Shown here piece by piece: positions 11,429 to 19,933 of a stretch of 64,000 bases of DNA. Source of the stretch: Xenophilus sp. Marseille-Q4582 (GTDB lineage: Bacteria > Pseudomonadota > Gammaproteobacteria > Burkholderiales > Burkholderiaceae_C); NCBI RefSeq assembly GCF_916700565.1, contig NZ_CAKAKO010000006.1, forward strand, positions 620,001 through 684,000. The letters are read 5' to 3'. Numbering within the stretch: the stretch's first letter is position 1; each line of letters begins with the position of its first letter. Below the pieces are notes generated by a model. That model made no database searches and was not told where the DNA came from. It saw only the letters and a list, made by a program, of their open reading frames with translations. Position numbers and translations under genes: made by a program.

Positions 11429-12040
11429 ATGACAGCGGACGCGGTGGCGCTCGTCACCGTGCTGGGCGCGCGGCCCGGCGACCGCCAGGCCTTGGTTCGA
11501 TCCTTGCGGGCCCGGCTGCGCGGGCGGCAGCGGGATGCGCTGCACCTGCCTTGCCTCGCAGTGCCGCGGCCCTGGCAGGCCGGCTGGATCCCGGCGCGTG
11601 CGCACGAACGGGCCCGGGCGCTCGCCGCCTCGCCGATCGTGCTGCACGAAAGCAGCCTCGTGCATGCCATGGCCCAGGGCCTTCCCGAAGGCGCAGCGCC
11701 TGAACTGCCGGCCGCCGCGCAGGCCGAACTGGCAGGCAGCGCGCTCGTGCTGCTCTGCGCCCCCTCTGCCGACGAGGCCGCCGCGCTGGCCACCGATCTG
11801 CGCTTGCGGCAGTGGCTGGTGCAGGTGCGCGCCGGCTTCAGCATCGTGGGCAGCGATGCGGCTTCGGCCCGGCAGGCCTGGCAGGCGCTGTGCCTGACGC
11901 TCGGCTGGCCGCTTGATGCCGGGCCGGAGGGCGGCGTGCAGCGGCGGCTGCGCTGGCGCGGCCCCTGCGACACCTGCTCCGACCCGGCCTGCGAACACCG
12001 GGTCTTCTCCGACCTGCTGGCCCAACGCGCCCGGGCATGA
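11429..12040 (+). CDS. Hypothetical protein with C-terminal Cys-rich motif
   Basis: A 203-residue protein rich in Ala, Leu and Arg, with no signal peptide. Most of the chain looks like a soluble alpha/beta domain (AVALVTVLGARPGDRQALVRSLRARL, ALVLLCAPSADEAAALATDLR). The C-terminus carries a compact Cys/His set, GPCDTCSDPACEHRVF, that could bind a metal. No ribosome-binding site is obvious before the ATG at 11429, and no better start is in frame. It follows ftsB with a 52-base gap. I do not recognise a family. Confidence 0.6.
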   Translation: MTADAVALVTVLGARPGDRQALVRSLRARLRGRQRDALHLPCLAVPRPWQAGWIPARAHERARALAASPIVLHESSLVHAMAQGLPEGAAPELPAAAQAELAGSALVLLCAPSADEAAALATDLRLRQWLVQVRAGFSIVGSDAASARQAWQALCLTLGWPLDAGPEGGVQRRLRWRGPCDTCSDPACEHRVFSDLLAQRARA

Positions 12041-12089
12041 TGGCGGCCGTTGCCGCCCATGCTGCCCATGCCGCCGCGCCCGTCGCCCC

Positions 12090-13106
12090 ATGCGCCTGAA
12101 CACCACTCGCACCGCCCTGCCCGGGCCTCGCATCGCCGTCCGGCGCTTCGGTGGCGCCATGGCGCTGGGCCTGATGCTGGCGATGCCGGCGACCGCGCAG
12201 ACGGCCGTACACGTGCGCAACCTCAGCACGCCCACCCGCTGCGCCGAGGAGGACAACGTCTCGCTGGCACTGAGCGCGCCCGGCCTGCGGCGCCTGCGCG
12301 TGGAAGCGCTGCAGCCGCCCTACCTGGACCGCATCGTGCAAGACCGCACCGCCCCCGACTTCTCGGGCTGCGACTTCGACGGCAGCGGCCATCCCACCGA
12401 CCCGCGCCACCCTTTCGAGCCGCGCACCCGCGTGCTGCACGAGAACCGCGACTGGCGCATCGTGGGCCTCGTGCTGCCGGTGTTCTGGCGCGCGCAGGAG
12501 GTGCCGGTCCAGGTCGGCGCCGTGCGCGACCGGGGCTTTCACCTGGTGCAGTTGTTCCGCCGCATCGACGGCCAGTGGAAGGAAGCGCTGGTGCTGTACC
12601 CGAGCGACGGCCACTGGCGGCTCAAGCCGCTGCCGATGCCGCGCTTCGGCGACGGCGCGTACGGCTCGTCCCTGCTGTTGGGCCCGGTGGAAGAGGCCAT
12701 CCGTCCGTGGGTGGAGATCGAGCGCATCCGCATCGACACGCGCCCGCTGCGCTTCGACATCCGCTTCGTGCGCGGCGGCAGCGCCCTGCTGCGCGTGGTG
12801 GAGGTCAGCCGCAGGCGCACGGCCCTGGACGTGCGCCTGCGTCAGTTGCCCCAGGACGGACGGCCCGTGGCCATGCTGCGCTCCATGCACGTGGCGCCCG
12901 ACAACGCCGACGTGAGCGAAGTGCGCTGGCGGCCCGCCGCCGCGCCGCGCGGCGCGGCGCCCGAAACGCTCGCCCTGCCCGACTTCCGCGAAGCGCAGGT
13001 GCGCGAGGTGCGCTTCGGCCGCAGCATGCCGTCGCGCCACAACACGAGCGCGCCCGACATCCGGTTCAGCAACTTTTCAGGCAGCGGCGTGCGGCCGCCG
13101 CGCTGA
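12090..13106 (+). CDS. Exported hypothetical protein
   Basis: A 338-residue protein with an N-terminal signal peptide (FGGAMALGLMLAMPATAQTA, likely cleaved after ATAQ), so it is predicted periplasmic. The mature part has several Cys and Asp residues near the N-terminus (TRCAEEDN, DFSGCDFDGSGHPTDPRHPF). It then has mostly beta-rich segments (WRIVGLVLPVFW, VEIERIRIDTRPLRFDIRFV), suggesting a sandwich fold. The start at 12090 is used because the signal peptide begins shortly after it. I do not recognise the family. It converges with hslO. Confidence 0.65.
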   Translation: MRLNTTRTALPGPRIAVRRFGGAMALGLMLAMPATAQTAVHVRNLSTPTRCAEEDNVSLALSAPGLRRLRVEALQPPYLDRIVQDRTAPDFSGCDFDGSGHPTDPRHPFEPRTRVLHENRDWRIVGLVLPVFWRAQEVPVQVGAVRDRGFHLVQLFRRIDGQWKEALVLYPSDGHWRLKPLPMPRFGDGAYGSSLLLGPVEEAIRPWVEIERIRIDTRPLRFDIRFVRGGSALLRVVEVSRRRTALDVRLRQLPQDGRPVAMLRSMHVAPDNADVSEVRWRPAAAPRGAAPETLALPDFREAQVREVRFGRSMPSRHNTSAPDIRFSNFSGSGVRPPR

Positions 13107-13154
13107 GCGCGGCCTGCGGCGCGGGAGCCCGCCGACGGCCGGCTCCGCGCGGGC

Positions 13155-14141
13155 TCACTGCATCAGCGTGGTGCCGGGCATCTGGTCGCCCGGGGCGGTG
13201 AAGATCTGGGCCGCGTCCACGGCGTCGAAGCGGTACTGCTGGCCGCAGAAGTCGCAGCCCACCTCGATTTGGCCGCGCTCTTCCAGGATGCTCTGCGCCT
13301 CGGCTTCCCCCAGGCCGCGCAGCATGCCGCTCACGCGCTCGCGGCTGCAGGTGCAGGCAAAGCGCGGCGCCAGAAGGCCCGTGCGGGGCTCGAAGCGCAG
13401 CAGCTTCTCTTCCCAGAACAGGCGGCGCAGGATGGTTTCCACGTCCAGCGTCAGCAGCTCCTCGCGCGTGAGGCTGGCGGCCAGCGTGGCGATGCGGTTG
13501 TAGTCCTCGTTGCGGCCGATGTGGTCTTCCTCGGCCCGCTGCGAGCTGCCGGCGATGTTGGCCTCGCCGGCCAGCGGCAGGCGCTGGATCAGCAGGCCCG
13601 CGGCCACCTGGTCGTCCGCGGCCAGCACCAGCGTGGTGTCCAGCTGCTCGCTTTGCAGCATGTAGTGCTGCAGCACGTCGCTGAGCTTGCCCAGCTTCTC
13701 GCCCCGGTCGCCGAACAGCGGCACCACGCCCTGGTAGGGCTGCTGGCCCGGCAGGCGTTCCTTGGGGTCCAGCGTGATCGCGCAGCGGCCCTTGTTGTTC
13801 ACGTTGACCAGCTCCGGCAGGTGCGCATCGGCCTCCACCGGGCCCTGCACGCTGGCCGTGCAGCGCACGCTGAAGTCGGGCTGCGCCTCGGCCACGGCCA
13901 GCTTCACGGGTCCGTCGCCGAAGACCTGCAGGATCAGCGCGCCCTTGAACTTGATGTTGGCCTGCATGAGCGCGGCGGCGGCCGTCATTTCGCCCAGCAG
14001 TTCGGCCACGGGGGCCGGGTAGGCGCCGGTCTGCGTGTTGGCCGCCCGCCGGGCCAGGATCTCCTGCCAGGCACCGTCCAGGCGCACGATCATGCCCCGC
14101 ACGGGCAGGCCATCGAAAAGAAAGGTATGCAGTTCGCTCAA
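13155..14141 (-). CDS. hslO: Hsp33 redox-regulated holdase chaperone
   Basis: A 328-residue Hsp33. The C-terminal zinc-binding redox switch is complete: CTC in RFACTCSRERVSGML and CDFC in IEVGCDFCGQQYRFD. These four cysteines hold zinc in the reduced state and form disulfides on oxidation, activating the cytoplasmic holdase. The N-terminal domain (ANIKFKGALILQVFGDGPVKLAVAE, then GRCAITLD) is typical. The start is a TTG at 14141, supported by an AAGAAG just upstream and by the family N-terminus. The small hairpin at 13125-13156 spans its stop and may mark the convergence point with the gene at 12090. Confidence 0.95.
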   Translation of the reverse strand: MSELHTFLFDGLPVRGMIVRLDGAWQEILARRAANTQTGAYPAPVAELLGEMTAAAALMQANIKFKGALILQVFGDGPVKLAVAEAQPDFSVRCTASVQGPVEADAHLPELVNVNNKGRCAITLDPKERLPGQQPYQGVVPLFGDRGEKLGKLSDVLQHYMLQSEQLDTTLVLAADDQVAAGLLIQRLPLAGEANIAGSSQRAEEDHIGRNEDYNRIATLAASLTREELLTLDVETILRRLFWEEKLLRFEPRTGLLAPRFACTCSRERVSGMLRGLGEAEAQSILEERGQIEVGCDFCGQQYRFDAVDAAQIFTAPGDQMPGTTLMQ

Positions 14142-14196
14142 GGCTTCTTTCCTCGAACCGGCCGGCCCACGGAGCGCGCAGGAGGCGCGCGCGGGC

Positions 14197-14721
14197 TCAG
14201 TCGATCCTCTTGAGGCCCGCCGCGAAGCGGCGGGCGTTGTCCACGTAATGTTCGGCGCTCTGGCGCAGCTTGGCAGCCGCGGCCTCGTCCAGCGTGCGCA
14301 CCACCTTGGCGGGGGCGCCGATGATCAGCGAGTTGTCGGGGAACTCCTTGCCCTCCGTCACCACGCTGCCGGCACCGACGATGCAGTTGCGGCCGATCTT
14401 CGCGTTGTTCAAGACCACCGCCTGGATGCCGATCAGCGAGTTGTCGCCGATGGTGCAGCCGTGCAGCATGACCTGGTGGCCCACCGTCACGTTGTCGCCG
14501 ATGGTCAGCGGCGAGCCGAAGTCCGCGTGCAGCACCGACAGGTCCTGCACGTTGCTGTTGCGGCCGATGCGGATGGTTTCGGTGTCGCCCCGCGCGACGG
14601 CGCCGAACCAGACGCTGCTGTTTTCCGCCATCTGCACGTTGCCGATCACCTGCGCGTTCTCCGCCACCCAGGCGCCGGGCGCCAGTTGCGGGGCCACTCC
14701 ATCCAGCTCATACAGGGCCAT
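14197..14721 (-). CDS. Gamma-carbonic-anhydrase-like left-handed beta-helix protein
   Basis: A 174-residue hexapeptide-repeat protein of the gamma-carbonic anhydrase/YrdA family. Repeats run from about residue 18 (VAENAQVIGNV) to 138 (LIIGAPAKVVR). The metal-site histidines appear in LHADFGSPLTIGDNVTVGHQVMLHGC. A C-terminal helix (LRQSAEHYVDNARRFAAGL) completes the fold. Many YrdA-type proteins bind zinc but lack proven carbonic anhydrase activity, so the reaction is uncertain. A CTGGAGACACG ribosome-binding region supports the start at 14721. It is divergent from the DUF455 gene across 43 bases. Confidence 0.9.
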   Translation of the reverse strand: MALYELDGVAPQLAPGAWVAENAQVIGNVQMAENSSVWFGAVARGDTETIRIGRNSNVQDLSVLHADFGSPLTIGDNVTVGHQVMLHGCTIGDNSLIGIQAVVLNNAKIGRNCIVGAGSVVTEGKEFPDNSLIIGAPAKVVRTLDEAAAAKLRQSAEHYVDNARRFAAGLKRID

Positions 14722-14764
14722 CGTGTCTCCAGCTTTGCGTTGCTCCAAAAATAGAATTGTAGGG

Positions 14765-15580
14765 ATGCACCCCCGCCTGCGCGCGCTGCACGCACTCCGA
14801 TTGACCGATCCCGACGAGAAAGTGGCCGCCACGCGGGCGCTGGCGGCCTGGGCGCGCGCCGAAGCAGCCGCGGATGCGCCATGGACGGCGCCCGTGCGCC
14901 AGCCCGGCGACGACCAGGGTGTGCCCGGCCGCCCCGAGCGCCCGCTGCGCGTGAGCGCCACCGCCGTGCCGGCGCGCTCGCCCTTCACCGACGAAGGCCG
15001 CGCGGCGCTGGTGCATTCGATCTGCCACATCGAATTCAACGCCATCAACCTCGCGCTCGACGCCCTGTGGCGCTACGACGGCATGCCGGCCGACTACTAC
15101 CGCGACTGGCTGCGCGTGGCCGACGAGGAGGCGCTGCACTTCACGCTGATCCACGCCCACCTGCAGAGCCTGGGCTGGCGCTACGGCGACTTTCCGGGCC
15201 ACGACGGGCTGTGGCACATGTGCGAGAAAACCCGGGACGACGTGACCGCGCGCATGGCCCTGGTGCCGCGCACGCTGGAGGCGCGCGGGCTGGACGCCAC
15301 GCCGCTGATCCAGGCCAAGCTCGCGCGCGTGGACACGCCCGATGCCAAGGCCGCCATCGCCCTTCTCGACATCATCCTGCGCGACGAGATCGGCCATGTG
15401 GCCATCGGCAACCGCTGGTACGCCTGGCTGTGCGCGCAGCAGGGGCTGGACCCGCTCGCCCATTACCGCGTGCTGTACCGGCGCCACGAAGCGCCGCGCC
15501 TGCGGCCGCCCTTCAACCTGGAGGCGCGGGCGCGCGCGGGCTTCACGGCGCAGGAGCTTGCCGAACTCGCCGCGACTTGA
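14765..15580 (+). CDS. DUF455 ferritin-like di-iron domain protein
   Basis: A 271-residue protein of the DUF455 ferritin-like group. The iron-ligand pattern is visible as HSICHIEFNAINLALDALW and ADEEALHFTLIHAHLQ, with a second set at ILRDEIGHVAIGNRWY. Each contains Glu and E/D-xx-H elements of a four-helix bundle. The function of DUF455 is unproven; a tRNA-modification or oxygenase-like role has been suggested by fold similarity. The ATG at 14765 has only AGGG immediately before it, and a TAGAAT lies at 14752-14757, so the message may be leaderless. The gene ends 16 bases before a convergent TctC gene. Confidence 0.8.
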   Translation: MHPRLRALHALRLTDPDEKVAATRALAAWARAEAAADAPWTAPVRQPGDDQGVPGRPERPLRVSATAVPARSPFTDEGRAALVHSICHIEFNAINLALDALWRYDGMPADYYRDWLRVADEEALHFTLIHAHLQSLGWRYGDFPGHDGLWHMCEKTRDDVTARMALVPRTLEARGLDATPLIQAKLARVDTPDAKAAIALLDIILRDEIGHVAIGNRWYAWLCAQQGLDPLAHYRVLYRRHEAPRLRPPFNLEARARAGFTAQELAELAAT

Positions 15581-15595
15581 TTCCGGCCCGCCCCC

Positions 15596-16558
15596 TCAAT
15601 CGAGCTGCAGCTTGCGCTCGCGGATGAGCCTGGCCCACTTTTCGTTGTCGGCCTTCACGAAGGCGGCGAAGGCCGCCGGCCCCTGCGAGTGCACCTCGGC
15701 GCCCGCCCCGGCGAACTTGGCCTGGACCTCGGGCTGCGACAGCGCCTTCGCCAGCTCGCTCGCCAGGCGGTCGACGATCTCCCTGGGCATCTGCGCGGGT
15801 CCGACCAGCCCCTGGAAGCCCACGGCCTCCATGCCCGCCAGACCAAGCTCCTTCACGGTGGGCACCTCGGGCAGTTGCGGGTCGCGCCGCGGTCCGGTCA
15901 CGGCCAGCGCCTTGAGCTTGCCGCCCTTCACCTGCGGCAGCAGGACCGTGCCCGCATCGATGAGGATCTGAGTCTGCCCGCCGATCAGGTCCTGCACCGC
16001 GGGCGCGCTGCCCTTGTAGGGGATGTGCGTCATGTTCAGGCCCGCCACCTGGTTCATGAGCTCGCCGTTGAGGTGGGTGGAGGTGCCGTTGCCGGCCGAG
16101 GCGAAGTTGACCTGCACGCTCTGCGCCTTGGCCCAGGCCACGAACTCCTTCAGGTCCTTGGCCGGGTGGTCGGGCCGCGTCACGGCGATGTAGCTGCCCT
16201 GGCTGATCTGCCCGATATAGGTGAACTGCTTGACCGGGTCGTAGGGCGGTTTGGCCTGCAGATAGGGCGCGATGGCGAAAGGCCCGGTGTTGGCGAGCAG
16301 TAAGGTGTAGCCATCAGGCGCCTGCCGCGTGAGCTCGGTGGCCGCGATCATGCCGCTCGCACCGGGCTTGTAGTCCACCACGATCTGCTGCTTGAGGCCT
16401 TCCTGCATCGGCTGCTGCACGGTGCGCGCCGCGAAGTCGATGCCGCCTCCCGGCGGGTAGCCGACGATCAGGCGGATCGGCTTGGCCGCCGGCCAGCCTT
16501 GCGCGCCCGCCAGGGTGGCCGCCGCGGCGCACAGCACGGCCATGGCCCATTGCTTCAT
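15596..16558 (-). CDS. TctC/Bug-family periplasmic solute receptor (first copy)
   Basis: A 320-residue tripartite-tricarboxylate-transporter-type extracytoplasmic receptor. A signal peptide (AMAVLCAAAATLAGAQG) is followed by the hallmark KPIRLIVGYPPGGGIDFAAR. Later segments typical of Bug receptors are VVDYKPGASGMIAATEL, PDGYTLLLANTGPFA and the C-terminal FAAFVKADNEKWARLIRE. Such proteins bind carboxylates in the periplasm. No TctA/TctB membrane genes are adjacent, as is usual for the expanded orphan Bug families of Comamonadaceae. A strong GAGGAGA ribosome-binding site supports the start. Ligand unknown. Confidence 0.9.
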   Translation of the reverse strand: MKQWAMAVLCAAAATLAGAQGWPAAKPIRLIVGYPPGGGIDFAARTVQQPMQEGLKQQIVVDYKPGASGMIAATELTRQAPDGYTLLLANTGPFAIAPYLQAKPPYDPVKQFTYIGQISQGSYIAVTRPDHPAKDLKEFVAWAKAQSVQVNFASAGNGTSTHLNGELMNQVAGLNMTHIPYKGSAPAVQDLIGGQTQILIDAGTVLLPQVKGGKLKALAVTGPRRDPQLPEVPTVKELGLAGMEAVGFQGLVGPAQMPREIVDRLASELAKALSQPEVQAKFAGAGAEVHSQGPAAFAAFVKADNEKWARLIRERKLQLD

Positions 16559-16655
16559 GGTTGTCTCCTCGCATCGGTTGTTGTCAATCTTGCGCTGCGG
16601 ATGGTACTGCCGGCGAGGCGCATGCGCGCCCAGTGGCATCCGGTCAGGTCAAGCC

Positions 16656-17576
16656 CTAGCCCCGCGGATGGTGCTGCGCATGCAGCTGCTTGAGCCGCTC
16701 GCGCGCCACGTGCGTGTAGATGGTGGTGGTGGAGATGTCGGCGTGGCCCAGCAGCAGCTGCACCGCGCGCAGGTCGGCGCCATGGTTGAGCAGGTGGGTG
16801 GCGAAGGCATGGCGCAGCGTGTGCGGCGACAGCGGCACGTGGATGCCGGCCGCCTGCGCCTGCTTCTTGACGATGACCCAGAACATGGCGCGCGTCATGC
16901 CGCCCCCGCGCGCCGTGACGAACAGGTCGGCCGACTGCTGGCCGCCCAGGATCGCGGCCCGCGCCTCGGCCAGGTAGCGTTCGATCCAGCGCCGCGCCTC
17001 GGCGCCGAAGGGCACCAGCCGCTCCTTGTTGCCCTTGCCCAGCACGCGCAGCACGCCGTCGTTGAGGCTCAGGTCGAAATGCCGCAGCGCCACCAGTTCG
17101 CTCACGCGCAGGCCGCTCGCGTACATCAGCTCCAGCATCGCGCGGTCGCGCAGGCCCAGCGGCGTGCCGAGGTCGGGCGCGGCCAGCAGGGCCTCCACCT
17201 GCGCCTCGCTCAGCGTCTTGGGCACGCGCAGCGACTGGCGCGCCGGCAGCAGGCGCAGGGTCGGGTCCTCGGTGATGCGGCGCTCGCGCAGCGCCCAGCG
17301 GAAGTAGCGCTTGAACACCGTGAGCCGCCGGTTGGCCGAGGTCGCCTTGCCCTTCTCGGCCAGCCGCGCGCCCATGTAGGCATGCAGGTCGCTTTCGCGC
17401 GCCGCGTCCAGCGTGCCGACGCCGCGCGCAGCCAGCCACTGGCCCAGCAGGGCCAGGTCGCGCCGATAGGCGGCCAGCGTGTTGGCCGCCAGGCCCTGCT
17501 CCAGCCAGAGCCCATCGATGAAGAGATCGATCTCGGGCAGGTCGGAAGCGGCGGCGGCGGGGGCGGGACGGGTCAT
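16656..17576 (-). CDS. xerD: Site-specific tyrosine recombinase XerD
   Basis: A 306-residue tyrosine recombinase, the normal XerD size. The N-terminal SAM-like core-binding domain begins DLFIDGLWLEQGLAANTLAAYRRDL. The catalytic domain shows the active-site set: Arg in YASGLRVSELVAL, HxxR in SPHTLRHAFATHLL, His in LLGHADISTT and the nucleophile Tyr in TIYTHVARERLK. With XerC and FtsK it resolves chromosome dimers at dif. The start at 17576 (MTRPAP) is preferred to a longer frame. It sits between two TctC-type genes on the same strand. XerD rather than XerC is assigned from the sequence of the core motifs. Confidence 0.88.
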   Translation of the reverse strand: MTRPAPAAAASDLPEIDLFIDGLWLEQGLAANTLAAYRRDLALLGQWLAARGVGTLDAARESDLHAYMGARLAEKGKATSANRRLTVFKRYFRWALRERRITEDPTLRLLPARQSLRVPKTLSEAQVEALLAAPDLGTPLGLRDRAMLELMYASGLRVSELVALRHFDLSLNDGVLRVLGKGNKERLVPFGAEARRWIERYLAEARAAILGGQQSADLFVTARGGGMTRAMFWVIVKKQAQAAGIHVPLSPHTLRHAFATHLLNHGADLRAVQLLLGHADISTTTIYTHVARERLKQLHAQHHPRG

Positions 17577-17671
17577 CGGTCGGCAGCAGGGCGCGGCGGC
17601 CCCAACACAAAGGCCGCCCGAAGGCAGCCTCGATGCTCGCACACCCGCGAAGGGTGCGGTTCAGTCCAGCT

Positions 17672-18652
17672 TCAGTCCAGCTTGAGATTCTGCTTCTTCA
17701 CCACGTCCTTGTAGATCTCGTACTCGGCCTTGATCTGCGCCGCGAACTGCTCGGGCGTGTTGGCGACGATGATCGAGCCGGTGTCCTCGATGCGCTTGCG
17801 CACGGCCGGGTCTTCCAGCGCCTTGCGCGTGCCGGCGCTGATCTTGTCGACCACGTCCTTGGGCAGGCCCTTGGGGCCCAGGATGCCGTAGTAGGCCATG
17901 CGGTTCACCGGCTCCAGCCCCACTTCCTTGAAGGTGGGCACGTTCGGCAGCTCCTTCAGGCGCTCGGGCGCCGACACCACGATGGGCACCAGGCGGCCCG
18001 ACTTGATGAAGGGCAGCGCCGAGGGCAGGTTGTCGAACATGATCGGCACCTGGCCGGCCACCACGTCATTCAGCGCCGGGCCCGCGCCGCGGTAGGGAAT
18101 GTGCGTGACGAAGGTGTTCGTCATGCTCTTGTACAGCTCCATCAGCATGTGGCCGATGCCGCCGGTGCCCGAGGACGCGTACGAATACTTGCCGGGGCTC
18201 TTCTTCAGCTCGGCGACGAAGGCCTGGTAGTCCTTGGCCGGGAACGAGGGGTTCACGGCGATGATGTTGGGCGTGGCCGCGATGTTGATGATGGGCGTGA
18301 AGTCCGTGACCGGGTTGTACGGGATCTTGGGGTTGATGGCCGGGTTGGAGGCCGTGCTGGACACCGTCGCCACGCCCAGCTTGTAGCCGTCGGGCGCGGC
18401 GCGCACGGTCTCGGCGGCGCCCACGATGCCGCCGCCGCCGGCCTTGTTGATCACCACTACGGACTGGCCCAGCGTGCGGCCCAGCGGATCGGCGATCACG
18501 CGCGCGACGATGTCGGTGGTGCCGCCGGGCGCGAAGGGCACCTGCAGTTCGATCGGCTTGTCGGGATAGTTCTGCGCCCAAGCGGCCGGTGCGGCAGCGA
18601 GGGCGGCCAGCATCACGGTGCCGGTGAAGGCGGCCCATTGGCGACGTTGCAT
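17672..18652 (-). CDS. TctC/Bug-family periplasmic solute receptor (second copy)
   Basis: A 326-residue Bug-type receptor with signal peptide ([18 protein letters not shown]) and the family opening [27 protein letters not shown]. Other hallmarks are [56 protein letters not shown] and the end [17 protein letters not shown]. It is clearly divergent from the copy at 15596, so it is probably not a recent duplicate. A clean AAGGAG upstream of 18652 sets the start. No membrane partners are adjacent; ligand unknown. Confidence 0.9.
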   Translation of the reverse strand: MQRRQWAAFTGTVMLAALAAAPAAWAQNYPDKPIELQVPFAPGGTTDIVARVIADPLGRTLGQSVVVINKAGGGGIVGAAETVRAAPDGYKLGVATVSSTASNPAINPKIPYNPVTDFTPIINIAATPNIIAVNPSFPAKDYQAFVAELKKSPGKYSYASSGTGGIGHMLMELYKSMTNTFVTHIPYRGAGPALNDVVAGQVPIMFDNLPSALPFIKSGRLVPIVVSAPERLKELPNVPTFKEVGLEPVNRMAYYGILGPKGLPKDVVDKISAGTRKALEDPAVRKRIEDTGSIIVANTPEQFAAQIKAEYEIYKDVVKKQNLKLD

Positions 18653-18890
18653 GTGGTTAGCTCCTTGTGATGAAGGTGGGGCCCGCAGGAAGACCGGCGC
18701 GCCGATCGCGCGGCGGTGGCTGCGGGCCGGGGTCTGCAATTGCAAGCAAATGCATTCGGACCGCGAATGCTAGCGGCTCGCCGGGACCGCCCCCCTCCTG
18801 GATAACCCACAAGTGCGGCAGGTCAAGCACGGGTGCCACGCACCGACGTCGTGCATGCGCGGCCGGTCCGGTACGGCCCGCGCTGCACGT

Positions 18891-19808
18891 ATGCTGCGCG
18901 CCGTGAACTACGCGCAGCTGCTCTTCCCCGACTTTTCCCTCATCGCGTGCGGCTGGCTGCTGTGCCGCTTCACCGCGCTGGACCGGCGCGTGTGGGAGCC
19001 GGTGGAAGCGCTGGTCTATTACTTCCTCTTCCCGGTGCTGCTCTTCCATTCCATCGTGCGCAGCCCCATCGATTTCGGTGCCACCTCCCACTTGCTGCTG
19101 GCCGGTCTCGGCGTGGGAGCTGCGGGCATCGCGCTGGGCTATGCGCTGCCCTGGCTGCCCGGCCTGCGCGGGCGCCTGGATGCACGCGACCATGCCGCCA
19201 GCGTGCAGGTGGCCTTCCGCTTCAACTCCTTCATCTGCCTGGCCATGGCCGAGCGCCTGGCCGGCGCCGAGGGCCTGCTGCTCATCGCGGTGCTGATCGG
19301 CGTGTGCGTGCCGCTCATGAACGTGGCGGCCGTGTGGCCCATGGCGCGCCATGCCAACGCGGGCTTCGCGCGCCAGCTGCTGCGCAATCCGCTGATCATC
19401 GCCACGGCCTCGGGCCTGGTCGCGAACCTGCTGGGCCTGCGCGTGCCGTCCTGGGCCGAGCCCACGCTCGTGCGCATCGGGGGCGCCTCGCTGGCGCTGG
19501 GCCTCATGGCGGCGGGCGCCGGCATGCAGTTCGCCAGCCTGGCGCGCGGCAAGCGGCTGGGCGCCGCCGTGCTCGCCATCCGCCACCTGGTGCTGCCGCT
19601 GGTGGCCTGGGGCCTGGTGCGGTGGCTGGCGCTGGCCCCCGCGCAGGCGGCGGTGCTGATGGCCTTTTCGGCCGTGCCCACCGCGTCCAGCGCCTACGTG
19701 CTGGCGGCGCGCATGGGCTACAACGGCCCCTTCGTCGCGGGGCTGGTCACCCTGAGCACGCTGCTGGGCGTGATCAGCCTGCCCTTCGCGCTGAGCCTGC
19801 CGCGCTGA
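18891..19808 (+). CDS. AEC (auxin-efflux-carrier) family transporter
   Basis: A 305-residue integral membrane protein with about ten hydrophobic segments. The AEC family arrangement of two five-helix halves is visible. The first half includes LIACGWLLCRF and EALVYYFLFPVLLFHSIVRSPIDF; the second starts near LRNPLIIATASGLVANLLGL. The region FSAVPTASSAYVLAARMG near the C-terminus is strongly characteristic. Bacterial members export or import small carboxylates; the substrate is not readable. A start at the GTG 18903 is equally possible. It is divergent from the second TctC gene, which may hint at a related substrate (inference). Confidence 0.85.
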   Translation: MLRAVNYAQLLFPDFSLIACGWLLCRFTALDRRVWEPVEALVYYFLFPVLLFHSIVRSPIDFGATSHLLLAGLGVGAAGIALGYALPWLPGLRGRLDARDHAASVQVAFRFNSFICLAMAERLAGAEGLLLIAVLIGVCVPLMNVAAVWPMARHANAGFARQLLRNPLIIATASGLVANLLGLRVPSWAEPTLVRIGGASLALGLMAAGAGMQFASLARGKRLGAAVLAIRHLVLPLVAWGLVRWLALAPAQAAVLMAFSAVPTASSAYVLAARMGYNGPFVAGLVTLSTLLGVISLPFALSLPR

Positions 19809-19933
19809 AGGCAGCGCCCTGCAGCACGCCGGGCGCGAAGCCGCGGCGTCACCGGCGCGCGCGGCCGGCGGATGCATGCGATAACCTCGGATGTTCGATT
19901 TCGCACATCCACCGTCGTGGCCCGAGGCACCCC

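Noticed and set aside
13125-13156. Hairpin GAGCCCGC/GCGGGCTC between convergent genes as an intrinsic terminator
   Set aside because: Overlaps the hslO stop, has a long loop and no T-run on either strand; too weak to list as a terminator.
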